Shown one piece after another: positions 36,363 to 45,579 of a stretch of DNA of 46,647 nt (position 1 is its first letter; the number at the start of each line of letters is the position of its first letter). Made by a program: the position numbers and the translations under genes. Origin of the DNA: Acetobacteraceae bacterium (GTDB taxonomy: Bacteria > Pseudomonadota > Alphaproteobacteria > Acetobacterales > Acetobacteraceae). Under the pieces are notes generated by a model, which saw only the letters and a list, made by a program, of their open reading frames with translations, ran no database searches and was not told the origin of the DNA. The stretch is taken from assembly GCA_030037665.1 (NCBI GenBank), contig JASHQG010000097.1:1-46647 (forward strand), written 5' to 3'.

Positions 36363-36932
36363 TCACCGGCGCCGAGCCAGCCAATTTGCAACGATTAACA
36401 TCAAAATCGACAGCGACATCATCAGGGTTGCCGCGGCAGTGATGGTTGGGTCGAGGTGTTCGCGCAGTCCGACAAACATCTGCATCGGCGGTGTCCGTTG
36501 TTGCGGTCCCGCGAGAAAAGACGCAATGACCAACTCATCGAACGAAGCGACGAACGCAAAGGCGGCGCCCGACAAGACGCGCGGGAGGATCAGGGGCAGC
36601 ATCACGCGCCGAAACGCCAGGAGTGGGTGCGCGCCGGAAATGGCCGCAGCGTGCATCAGCATGTGATCGAAGTTGGCGAGGCTCGCGCCTACAGTTACGA
36701 CGACGAATGGCGACGCAATCGTTGTCCGAGCGATCATGATTCCGACAAAGGTGTTGGCCAACCCGATCGGGGCGTAGAATTGGTAGGCACCGACGGCGGT
36801 AATGATAACCGGGACAATCAGAGGCGAGATCAGCACCGCTGCGATACTGCGTCGGGCCGGCATGCGCGGGCTCGAGAGAATGTCGCCGAATGCAGCGTAC
36901 AAAGAAATGCCGGCCGGCTCGATGAGCGACAC
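36363..36932 (-). pseudogene. ABC transporter permease (PotC-like), N-terminally truncated and orphaned
   Basis: AAVLISPLIVPVIITAVGAYQFYAPIGLANTFVGIMIARTTIASPFVVVTVGASLANFD...AAAISGAHPLLAFRRVMLPLILPRVLSGAAFAFVASFDE (EAA-like loop); lacks the usual first TM helices. Confidence 0.7.
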
Positions 36933-37096
36933 TCAGGCATCAACTCCAAGATGGCAGATAAGCCAAACCCGGCGAAACATCCGGCACTGACGCGCCCCGC
37001 CATGCCCTCCAACGCGACGCAGGGCCGCCAACGCGGTTTCCGTTTGGGTCAGACCCGTTCGAGGCGGGGCCTGACGGGTGACTGCCAGGTCATCGC

Positions 37097-38593
37097 TTAA
37101 CCTCGCGCGGACGCCGCCGCGCCTGCGCCGGCGATGCGCCCAAACGTGACGCCGGCGACAAGCCCCGTGCCGCTGCCATAGTTATGGTAGTAGAGCCCAC
37201 CGACGATTTCTCCAGCCGCGAACAGCCCAGCGATCGGTGAACCTGAGGTGTCTTCTACCTGCGCTGACTTCGTCACCTTCAGGCCACCGAACGTGAAGGT
37301 GATGCCCGCCGTCACGCCATAAGCATGGTAAGGGGGCGTATCCAGCTTCTGGGCCCAGTTGGTCTTGTCGATGGGCAGGCCCATCGTGCGCAGGCCATCA
37401 TGGATGTTCGGATTGAACGCCACGTCCGGCCGCGGTGCGGCGTTGTAGGCGCGTAGCGTCTCCAGCACACCCCCAGTATCGACTCCGGTGAGCTTTGGTG
37501 CAAGCTCTTCCAGCGTGTCGGCCGCTTCCTTTGTGATTCGGGCGATGCGGTACTCGTCGCGCAGCAGGTTGTTGATCTTCGAATCGAAGATCTGCCAGGC
37601 GAACAAGCCGTGCTGCTTCATCACCTCGTGCCCGTACTTGGCATAGGTGTAGCTGTGGAAATCGGCGCCCTCATCGAGAAAGCGTTCGCCACGGGCGTTC
37701 ACGAGAATGCCGAACGGATAATTGTGTTTCTGAAAACGGTCGCCGATCGTCAGGTCGCCGAACGGCGGCGCGTTCATGTCCCACTGCACGGCATGTGCAC
37801 CGGACCAGTGGCCGGCGACCGCGGCACCGATGTCGATTGCCATGCGGTGGCCGTAGCCCTGGTTAAAGCGCGTGCCACGCACCTTTGCCAGATCCCAGTT
37901 CGGGCCAAGATAGCGCGCCCGCATCTCCGCATTCGATTCGAAACCGCCGCAGGCAAGGACGACGGCCTCCGCGCGCAGGTCGAAAATGCTGCCGCGGTGC
38001 CGTGCACGCACGCCCCGGATGCGTGCGTCGTCATGAAGCAACGCATAGGCGGTGGTTTCGTACAGCACCGGTACGCCGGCCCTCTCAAGCGCCGTGTGCA
38101 ACGTCGGCACCAACTGCGCACCGCCGCCGAGGACGTGGCACGCGAGCCCGCCCCAGAATTTGAACTTGCCGTCGACGCGGAACGCCTGTCGCCCCAGCGC
38201 CGGCTGGAACCGAACACCATGCGCGCGCAACCATTTCGCTGATTCATAGCTGTTGGAGATCAGCACGTCGGTCAACTCGGGATCGCAGCGGTATTCCGTC
38301 AGTCGGCCCATGTCCTCGAAATACTGGCCTTCGGTGTAAGTACCGAAATCGATGCTCGCGAGATCGAGGTCCTTGATGTCCGGCGCAAGCGCGATCAGGT
38401 CGTCAACGCCAGCATAGACAAAACGGAATGCCCCGCCGGTAAACGCGGAGTTGCCACCGCGGGATTCCGCGGGCGCCGTCTCCAGCATCGCGACCCGCGC
38501 GCCGGCTTCATGGGCGGCGAGCGCCGCATTGGCGGCGGCATTGCCGGCGCCGATCACCAGAACGTCGACGGGTGCGTAATCGGCCGGCGTCAT
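37097..38593 (-). CDS. FAD-dependent tricarballylate dehydrogenase-like (TcuA family)
   Basis: VDVLVIGAGNAAANAALAAHEAGARVAMLETAPAESRGGNSAFTGGAFRFVY; C-terminal IAGLFAAGEIVGGLYYHNYGSGTGLVAGVTFGRIAG. Confidence 0.88.
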   Translation of the reverse strand: MTPADYAPVDVLVIGAGNAAANAALAAHEAGARVAMLETAPAESRGGNSAFTGGAFRFVYAGVDDLIALAPDIKDLDLASIDFGTYTEGQYFEDMGRLTEYRCDPELTDVLISNSYESAKWLRAHGVRFQPALGRQAFRVDGKFKFWGGLACHVLGGGAQLVPTLHTALERAGVPVLYETTAYALLHDDARIRGVRARHRGSIFDLRAEAVVLACGGFESNAEMRARYLGPNWDLAKVRGTRFNQGYGHRMAIDIGAAVAGHWSGAHAVQWDMNAPPFGDLTIGDRFQKHNYPFGILVNARGERFLDEGADFHSYTYAKYGHEVMKQHGLFAWQIFDSKINNLLRDEYRIARITKEAADTLEELAPKLTGVDTGGVLETLRAYNAAPRPDVAFNPNIHDGLRTMGLPIDKTNWAQKLDTPPYHAYGVTAGITFTFGGLKVTKSAQVEDTSGSPIAGLFAAGEIVGGLYYHNYGSGTGLVAGVTFGRIAGAGAAASARG

Positions 38594-38726
38594 GACGGTT
38601 CTTCCTTCCCGGAGCAGTGGTGGAATCGTGCGGTTCTCGGCTCGGGCTTGTCAAACCCTGCACCCTTGACGCGCACCACGTGGCGCGGCGCACACTCAGC
38701 GCGAGACCAGCAGTTGGAGAGTCGAA

Positions 38727-39680
38727 ATGCCCCCCCGCATCAACCGCGCGATCGAAATGCTCTCGCAAGATCAGGCGATCTACTACGTCGGCCCGCACAG
38801 CGGCCATGTGCTGACCTATGCGCAAGGCAACAAAGACGCGGGCACCTGGGCTGATTATATCAACGTCGGTATGGAGCATGGCTGCTTCGATATGACCGGT
38901 CTCGCTGAATACATGCTTGGCCTGGTCGAGGGGGGGCCAACGAAATCCGGGCATCGCTCGCCGGCGGTGATTGTCGAGGCGCCGGTGAACGGCATCGACG
39001 AAGCGCATGTTCGATATGCGGCGTGGCAGTTCCGGCAGATTCTTGGCCGTGGCGTGCATGGTATCCTGCTGTGTCAGGCGGAAACGGTTGACGCGGTTCG
39101 GACCTTCGTGGAGGCGTGCCGGTATCCGCATCATCTGCAGGGTGTCGATCCGGCGATTCCCGCGGCGCTGGACCGCATGCGGGGCGCACCGGGTGGCACG
39201 CGCGGCGGGATCGCGAAGGATGGACGTGTGCTGTTGGGGATCGGCATGCGGGGCAGGGGTTCGGAATCGACCGCAAGCTCGATCTGGGGGATTTCGCAGC
39301 AAGACTACATGCAGCGTTGCGACCCGTGGCCACTCAACCCGGAGGGCGAGCTGCTGCTCGGCGTCAAGCTGGAGAGTCCGGAAGGCATCGCCAATTGCGA
39401 TGCGATCTGCGCCGTGCCGGGGCTGGGATTCGCCGAGATGGGGCCTGGAGATTTGGGCCTGTCACTCGGCTACACGACGCTGCGCCGGGATCCCTATCCG
39501 CCCGAGATGCAGGAGGCCCGCGACAAAGTCCTGGCTGCGTGCCGGCGCAACGGCATCGCGTTCCTGGAGGGCGGCACAGTGGCGAACATCATCGAGCGGC
39601 TGGATCAGGGAGTGCGTGTGATCGCCGATCACGATGAGGAATCGGCACGCATCGGAAGAGCACATCAGAAGCGCACATAA
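38727..39680 (+). CDS. HpcH/HpaI aldolase/citrate lyase family protein
   Basis: WADYINVGMEHGCFDMTGLAEYM; LLLGVKLESPEGIANCDAICAVPGLGFAEMGPGDLGLSLGY. Confidence 0.9.
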   Translation: MPPRINRAIEMLSQDQAIYYVGPHSGHVLTYAQGNKDAGTWADYINVGMEHGCFDMTGLAEYMLGLVEGGPTKSGHRSPAVIVEAPVNGIDEAHVRYAAWQFRQILGRGVHGILLCQAETVDAVRTFVEACRYPHHLQGVDPAIPAALDRMRGAPGGTRGGIAKDGRVLLGIGMRGRGSESTASSIWGISQQDYMQRCDPWPLNPEGELLLGVKLESPEGIANCDAICAVPGLGFAEMGPGDLGLSLGYTTLRRDPYPPEMQEARDKVLAACRRNGIAFLEGGTVANIIERLDQGVRVIADHDEESARIGRAHQKRT

Positions 39681-39832
39681 CCGCTGCTCTCTGGCACTGG
39701 TGGTCCCGCACAGGAGAGGTCACGACGCGCTGCACGGAGGCGCGGCTTAAAACGACAGTCGCGTACCGAATGAGCCGCGACCCTCGCCTGCGTCGCTGCG
39801 CGCCGCGATCCTGCCAGTAGTCGAGGACGGGA

Positions 39833-40294
39833 TCAGCCACGCACCAGTGCGATTGCCTCCACTTCGACGGAAATGTTGAATGGCAGGCTGCCCATGTCAA
39901 CGGCCGACCGTGCTGGTCGCCCATGCTCTCCGAACACGTCAACGAACAGATCGGTGCAGCCGTTGATCACCTGAGGATGGCGGGTGAATTCCGGCACCGC
40001 ATTGACCATGCCGAACACCTTCAGCACAGTCTCGATGCGATCCAGTGTCCCCACCGCGGACGCCATGTTCGCGAGCAAATTCAGGCCGCACAGTTTTGCG
40101 GCTTCGTAGGCCTGCTCGATCGAAACCTCGGCGCCGACCTTACCGGTGATCATTGTGCCGTCCGCGCTGCTCGGACCGACACCGGCGAGGAACAGGAGAT
40201 TGCCGGCGAGGCGGAACGGCAGATAGTTGCCCACGGGCGTCGGTGCCGCTGGCAGAGCGAGCCCGAGCCGGGCGAAACGTTCTTCTGCGGTCAT
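39833..40294 (-). CDS. RidA family (YjgF/L-PSP) protein
   Basis: MTAEERFARLGLALPAAPTPVGNYLPFRLAGNLLFLAGVGPSSADG...INGCTDLFVDVFGEHGRPARSAVDMGSLPFNISVEVEAIALV; start assigned inside the longer 39833-41128 ORF, which is antisense to a real gene. Confidence 0.92.
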   Translation of the reverse strand: MTAEERFARLGLALPAAPTPVGNYLPFRLAGNLLFLAGVGPSSADGTMITGKVGAEVSIEQAYEAAKLCGLNLLANMASAVGTLDRIETVLKVFGMVNAVPEFTRHPQVINGCTDLFVDVFGEHGRPARSAVDMGSLPFNISVEVEAIALVRG

Positions 40295-40459
40295 TGAACA
40301 CCACTCCCTGGTTGTGACGACCTCCCAGCATGCGAGGGCGCGTCCCGGCACGCCAGAGTTGGGGTGGTGACGTCCGATCACAACGTTCGCCTGACGCTGC
40401 TTGCTCCGTCGCCCCGCCCCGTATATCCCGCCCTCTGATCGTGACGAGGGACCTCCGGG

Positions 40460-41521
40460 ATGCAGAAGCGAATTGCCATTGTCGGTGCCGGTGCCGTGGG
40501 CGGCTATGTCGGTGCCAGCCTCGCACATGCCGGGCACGACGTGACGCTGATCGACGGGTGGCCGGCCCATGTCGAGGCGATCCGCGCCAACGGCATGAAC
40601 CTCTATGGCATGACAGAAGCCGAGCGCCGCACAGTGCATGTTCCGACCATGCACGTGACCGACGTGCAGAAGCTGGCGAAGCAGCGCCCCATCGACATCG
40701 CCTTCATCTCGGTGAAGTCCTACGACACGATCTGGGCGAGCATGATGATTCGCCAGTACCTCTCGCCGGACGGGGTCGTCGTGTCGATGCAGAATTGCAT
40801 CAACGAGGAGCGTGTCGCCTCCGTTGTTGGCTGGGGCCGCACGCTCGGTGTGATCGTCGGCGGCGGCGTGGGCGTCGAACTGTACGAGCCTGGTCACATC
40901 CGCCGCGGCTATGCCAAGTCGGCGACGGCGGTCGGCTTCTCTGTCGGCGAGCCGAGCGGCCGCATAAGCCGCCGTGCGGAAGAAATCGCCGCTATGATGA
41001 ATGACGTGGACAACGCTAAGGCCACCGACAATCTTTGGGGTGAGCGCTGGACCAAGCTCTGTGTCAACGCCATGCGCAACGGCGTCTCGGCCGCCACCGG
41101 TATGGGCGGCAATGAGCGAGACAAGCACGACGCGGTGCGCCGCGTTTGCATCCGGCTCGGCGGCGAGGCGGTGCGTGTCGGGCAGGCGCGCGGCTACAAG
41201 CTCGGCAAGGTGGGCGCGCTGCCGCCGGACTCGCTGGCGCGTGCGTCGGAGAACGACAAAGGCGCGCTGGCGGAAGTCGAAGGGCTGTTGCTCTCGGCGG
41301 CGGAAGGCGGCACGCGGGCGCCGTATCAGCGCCCGTCGATGGCGCAGGACATGGCGAAGGGACGCCGCACCGAGATCGAGCTGATGAACGGCTTTATCGC
41401 CGACGAGGGGGCCAAGGTCGGCGTCTCCGCGCCGACCAACGAGATGATCACGCGGCAGGTCCTGCGCGTCGAGCGGGGCGAAATCCCGGCGCGCCCGGAG
41501 AACGTGCTGATCAATTCATAA
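40460..41521 (+). CDS. Ketopantoate reductase family protein (2-dehydropantoate 2-reductase-like), paralog 2
   Basis: MQKRIAIVGAGAVGGYVGASLAHAGHDVTLIDGWPAHVEAIRANG; SVKSYDTIWA; NLWGERWTKLCVNAMRNGVSAATG. Confidence 0.9.
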   Translation: MQKRIAIVGAGAVGGYVGASLAHAGHDVTLIDGWPAHVEAIRANGMNLYGMTEAERRTVHVPTMHVTDVQKLAKQRPIDIAFISVKSYDTIWASMMIRQYLSPDGVVVSMQNCINEERVASVVGWGRTLGVIVGGGVGVELYEPGHIRRGYAKSATAVGFSVGEPSGRISRRAEEIAAMMNDVDNAKATDNLWGERWTKLCVNAMRNGVSAATGMGGNERDKHDAVRRVCIRLGGEAVRVGQARGYKLGKVGALPPDSLARASENDKGALAEVEGLLLSAAEGGTRAPYQRPSMAQDMAKGRRTEIELMNGFIADEGAKVGVSAPTNEMITRQVLRVERGEIPARPENVLINS

Positions 41522-41575
41522 GTTCCATCAAGTGGGGCTGGGCCGGGGCCACCCAGGCCATTTCGACGATGGCCG

Positions 41576-41650
41576 TGGTGGGTGCGACAGGGATTGAACC
41601 TGTGACCCCCGCCGTGTGAAGACGGTGCTCTACCGCTGAGCTACGCACCC
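41576..41650 (-). tRNA. tRNA-Val(CAC), 3' CCA encoded
   Basis: Minus strand GGGTGCGTAGCTCAGCGGTAGAGCACCGTCTTCACACGGCGGGGGTCACAGGTTCAATCCCTGTCGCACCCACCA; anticodon loop TTCACAC. Confidence 0.95.
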
Positions 41651-41791
41651 GAACCGGGGCGGTGTTGATAGGCGGCGCGCCTTTCGTGTGTCAACCCGCC
41701 CATTCCATGGTGAGGCCGGTAGGGCTGAAGCCATCTCAAGCGGGGCATTGCCGCGGGGGCACAGGCGCGGCAGCGGCTAAGCGCCGCGCGA

Positions 41792-42679
41792 TCACAGAAC
41801 GATGCCGGCTTCGCGCGCCGCACGCGCCAGATTCTCGCGTCCCAGGGTCGCATAATGCAACGGGTTGGCTTTCTCCGGGTCCTGCTCTGCCTCGATCACC
41901 AACCAGCCGCTGTAGCCAGGCAGCCCGCTCAATACGGCAGCGAAGTCCACCATGCCGTCGCCCGGTACGGTGAACACGCCTGCCACCACTGCATCGAGGA
42001 AGCTCCAGTCCCCGCACCGCGCCCGTTCCATCGTGTCGCGGCGCACATCCTTGCAATGCACGTGTGCAATGCGGGCGCACCAGCGACGGGCCAACGCGAC
42101 CGGATCGGCGCCACTGAATGTCGCATGGCCCGTATCCAGAAGCAGCTTCAGCGCAGGTCCAGTGCTCGTCAGCAGCCAGTCGATTTCGTCACCGCTTTGT
42201 ATCACGGTTCCCATATGATGGTGGTAGGCGATTGAAATGCCCTCGGCCGCGGTCATCTCGGCAAGCTCAGCCAGCCGTTCGCCGAACCGCGGCAGTTCGG
42301 CCCGAGTGAGCACAGGGCGCTGCGACAGCGGCACGGAACGGCAGGCATGCACCGCATTCGATGTTTCCGCCAGGATCAGAACTGTGCAGCCCAGCGCTTT
42401 CAGCAGGTCAAGATGCGGTCGCATTGCAAACATCTCCGCCGCCGCATCGCGCGTCAGCAATGATGACGAGTACCAGCCGGAGACCAGGACCAGACTATGG
42501 CGGGCGAGCACGGCACGAAGTTCGGGTGCGGTGCGAGGGAACTTATGACCGAGCTCGATGCCGGCAAAGCCGGCCTGATGCGCCTCGGCAAGGCAGGTCT
42601 CCAACGGTGTCGCCACGCCGAGTTCCCGCAGGTCGTCGTTGGACCATGCAATGGGGTTGGTGCCAAGACGCACGACCAT
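41792..42679 (-). CDS. iolE: Myo-inosose-2 dehydratase-like sugar phosphate isomerase/epimerase
   Basis: LGTNPIAWSNDDLRELG; GISIAYHHHMGTVIQSGDEIDWLL; LLLDTGHATFSGADPV; next to iolD. Confidence 0.88.
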   Translation of the reverse strand: MVVRLGTNPIAWSNDDLRELGVATPLETCLAEAHQAGFAGIELGHKFPRTAPELRAVLARHSLVLVSGWYSSSLLTRDAAAEMFAMRPHLDLLKALGCTVLILAETSNAVHACRSVPLSQRPVLTRAELPRFGERLAELAEMTAAEGISIAYHHHMGTVIQSGDEIDWLLTSTGPALKLLLDTGHATFSGADPVALARRWCARIAHVHCKDVRRDTMERARCGDWSFLDAVVAGVFTVPGDGMVDFAAVLSGLPGYSGWLVIEAEQDPEKANPLHYATLGRENLARAAREAGIVL

Positions 42680-42684
42680 GTCCG

Positions 42685-44514
42685 CTAATCTCCGGAACGC
42701 TGTGTGGCGCGTCCCGCTTCATAAGCTGCGCGTGCGGCACGAACGTCCGCTCGCTCCGACACCTCTGGCACCGCCACGTCCCACCAATGTCCGCCGGCCT
42801 CTGTCGCGACTGACGGATCTGTTTCGATCACCACCACGCTGGTACGGTGACTGTCGCGGGCACGCATGAGCGCTGCTTCCAGTTCGGCGATCCCGGCTGC
42901 CTTCTCTGCAATCGCGCCGAGGCTCTCTGCATGCGCGCGAAAATCCACGACGCCTGGCGCGTCAGCCAGATTGTTGAAGGGCGCGCCGCCGGTCGCGCGT
43001 TGCAGCCGGTTGATGCAGCCGAAACCGCCATTGTCCAGCACGACGATAACGAGCTTCAGGCCCATCGAGACGCTGGTAGAGATTTCCGCATTCAGCATGA
43101 GGTAGCTGCCGTCCCCAACCAGCACGATCACCTCGCGGTCCGGTGCCGCCAGTTTCACGCCAAGGCCGCCGGCGATCTCATAGCCCATGCAGGAGTAGCC
43201 GTATTCCAGGTGGTATCCACCAGGCTGTGCCTGCCAGCATTTGTGCAGCTCGCCTGGCAGGCCTCCTGCGGCGCACACGACGATGGCATCGCGCGGCGCC
43301 GCGCGTTGCACGGCGCCAATCACCTGCGCGTCGGTGGGACGCGGCGCGTTACCCGGCGCGGTCACGGAAGATACGTCGCCTCGCCACGTCGCCAGCAGTT
43401 CCGGCACACGCTTTGTCCAGGGTTCGGGCGCCCGGTAGGTACCCAGCGTGGCAGACAGCGCCGCAATCCCTTCGCCGGCGTCGGCGACCAGAGGCAGTGC
43501 ATGATGCTTGCCGGCATCGAACGGCTGCACGTTCAGCCCAATCAGCCGCCGGACCGGATTGCGGAATAGGGCCCAGGAACCGGTGGTGAAGTCCTGCAAC
43601 CGGGTACCGATTGCCAGCACGACATCGGCTGCTTCGGCCATTGCGTTGGCCGCCGATGTCCCGGTAACGCCGATCGCGCCGAGATTGAGCGTGTGGTCGT
43701 GCGGCAATGCTCCTTTTCCTGCCTGCGTCTCGGCGAACGGTATGCCGTGCATTTCCACAAAGTGGGCCAGAGACGCCTCCGCTTCCGCGTACCAGACGCC
43801 GCCGCCGGCGATGATCAGGGGCGCTTTGGCGCGCCGCAGCACTGCAGCGGCCTCCAGCAATTCGCGCCCATCCGGCCTAGGCCGGCGCGGCACCCACAGC
43901 CGCGGAGCAAAGAAGCTGTGTGGATAGTTGAACGCTTCGGCCTGCACGTCCTGGCAGAGCGCCAGCGTCACTGGCCCGCACCTGGCCGGGTCCGTCAGCA
44001 GGGATAGCGCGCGCGGCAAGGCCGACAGCAATTGCTCGGGCCGCGTCATGCGATCGAAATACCGCGATACCGGGCGGAAACAATCATTCGCCGAGACCGT
44101 GCCGTCCGCGAAATCCTCCACCTGCTGCAGCACGGGATCAGGCGCGCGGGAGGCGAATACATCGCCAGGTAACAGCAGCACCGGTAGGCGGTTCACGTGC
44201 GCAACCGCGGCCGCGGTCACCATGTTCGTGGCACCGGGACCTATCGACGTCGTGCAGGCCATTATCCGGCGCCGCCGCAGCGTCTTGGTATACGCAATCG
44301 CTGCATGCGCCATCGCCTGCTCGTTATGGGCACGGAAGGTCGGTAGAGTATCGCGCGCCGCATACAGCGCCTCGCCGAGCGCCGCTAGATTGCCGTGGCC
44401 AAAGATCGCCCAGACACCGCGGATCAACGTGGTCTCGCTGTCTTCAATGATCGTGCGCTGCGCCGCGAGATAACGCACCAGCGCCTGCGCCAGGGTCAGC
44501 CGGATCGTGCTCAT
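42685..44514 (-). CDS. iolD: 3D-(3,5/4)-trihydroxycyclohexane-1,2-dione acylhydrolase (decyclizing)
   Basis: MSTIRLTLAQALVRYLAAQRT; ACTTSIGPGATNMVTAAAVAHVNRLPVLLLPGDVFASRAPDPVLQQ; ThDP motif VGDGSYLMLNAEI. Start reassigned from the ORF-track 44967. Confidence 0.95.
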   Translation of the reverse strand: MSTIRLTLAQALVRYLAAQRTIIEDSETTLIRGVWAIFGHGNLAALGEALYAARDTLPTFRAHNEQAMAHAAIAYTKTLRRRRIMACTTSIGPGATNMVTAAAVAHVNRLPVLLLPGDVFASRAPDPVLQQVEDFADGTVSANDCFRPVSRYFDRMTRPEQLLSALPRALSLLTDPARCGPVTLALCQDVQAEAFNYPHSFFAPRLWVPRRPRPDGRELLEAAAVLRRAKAPLIIAGGGVWYAEAEASLAHFVEMHGIPFAETQAGKGALPHDHTLNLGAIGVTGTSAANAMAEAADVVLAIGTRLQDFTTGSWALFRNPVRRLIGLNVQPFDAGKHHALPLVADAGEGIAALSATLGTYRAPEPWTKRVPELLATWRGDVSSVTAPGNAPRPTDAQVIGAVQRAAPRDAIVVCAAGGLPGELHKCWQAQPGGYHLEYGYSCMGYEIAGGLGVKLAAPDREVIVLVGDGSYLMLNAEISTSVSMGLKLVIVVLDNGGFGCINRLQRATGGAPFNNLADAPGVVDFRAHAESLGAIAEKAAGIAELEAALMRARDSHRTSVVVIETDPSVATEAGGHWWDVAVPEVSERADVRAARAAYEAGRATQRSGD

Positions 44515-44592
44515 GCTCCGTTCCCCATTTGCCGTGCGAATCAAGGCGCGACAACATGGGCGAGTCAAACCGTAACCACGGAAGGAGTGACC

Positions 44593-45576
44593 ATGACCAC
44601 GCTTAACATCGCGGTCATTGGCGCCGGGCGTATCGGCCAGATCCACGCGCGCAATGTCGCGGCGCATTCCGCTGTGCAGCTCGCTGGCATCGCCGATCCG
44701 GACCGCGCGGCGGCCGAGCGACTGGCGCAGGCAACGTCGAGCACCATCATCGCCCTGGATGACGCGTTTCGCGCGGACGCGGTGTTGATCTGCTCTCCGA
44801 CGACCACGCATGCCGACTACATCGAGCGAGCGGCCGCGGCGGGGACGCCAGTGTTCTGCGAAAAGCCCATCGATCTTTCTGCCGAGCGCGTCCGCATCTG
44901 CCTCGAAACCGTGCGCCGGTCGGGCATTCCCCTGATGGTCGGTTTCAATCGCCGCTTTGACCGGCATTTTGGTGCGCTGAAGCAGCGCCTGGACGCAGGG
45001 GAAATCGGCACGCTCGAACTGCTGACGATCATGAGCCGCGACCCGTCCCCGCCGCCGCTCAGCTATATCGCCACATCGGGGGGATTATTCCGCGACATGA
45101 TGATCCATGACCTGGACCTTGCGCGGTATTTCCTTGGCGAGGAGCCGGTCGAAGTCTTTGCGGCGGCATCGGCGCTGGTCGATCCGGCGATCGGCGCGGC
45201 GGGCGACGTCGATACCGCCGTGGCGACGCTGAAAACCGCGAGCGGCCGGCTGTGCCAGATTTCCAATTCGCGTCGTGCCACCTATGGCTATGACCAGCGC
45301 ATCGAGCTACACGGTAGCAAGGGCTTGCTGCGCGCTGGCAATGTCGCGGCAACGACGGTGGAGCATGCGGACGGCGCCGGTTTCCGCACCGATCCCGCGC
45401 TGCCATTCTTTTCCGAACGTTATGCCGAATCGTATCGGGACGAGTTCGATGCGTTCGTCGCCGCCGTGCGAACCGGCAGTACGCCGAAACCGGATGGAGA
45501 CGACGGGCTGCGCGCGCTTGTGCTCGCGGATGCAGCCACCGAATCGGTGCGGACAGCGCAGGGGGTGCGCGTGTAG
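44593..45576 (+). CDS. iolG: Inositol 2-dehydrogenase
   Basis: TTLNIAVIGAGRIGQIHARNVAAHSAVQLAGIADPD; CEKPIDLSAERV; GLFRDMMIHDLDLARYFLGEEPVEVFA. Confidence 0.92.
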   Translation: MTTLNIAVIGAGRIGQIHARNVAAHSAVQLAGIADPDRAAAERLAQATSSTIIALDDAFRADAVLICSPTTTHADYIERAAAAGTPVFCEKPIDLSAERVRICLETVRRSGIPLMVGFNRRFDRHFGALKQRLDAGEIGTLELLTIMSRDPSPPPLSYIATSGGLFRDMMIHDLDLARYFLGEEPVEVFAAASALVDPAIGAAGDVDTAVATLKTASGRLCQISNSRRATYGYDQRIELHGSKGLLRAGNVAATTVEHADGAGFRTDPALPFFSERYAESYRDEFDAFVAAVRTGSTPKPDGDDGLRALVLADAATESVRTAQGVRV

Positions 45577-45579
45577 CCG

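Noticed and set aside
40295-41128. N-terminal extension of the 431-aa minus ORF as part of the RidA gene
   Set aside because: Overlaps the well-supported ketopantoate reductase on the + strand; RidA homology begins at MTAEERF (40294).
44515-44967. N-terminal extension of the iolD ORF
   Set aside because: Overlaps iolG on the opposite strand; IolD homology starts at MSTIRLTLAQ (44514).
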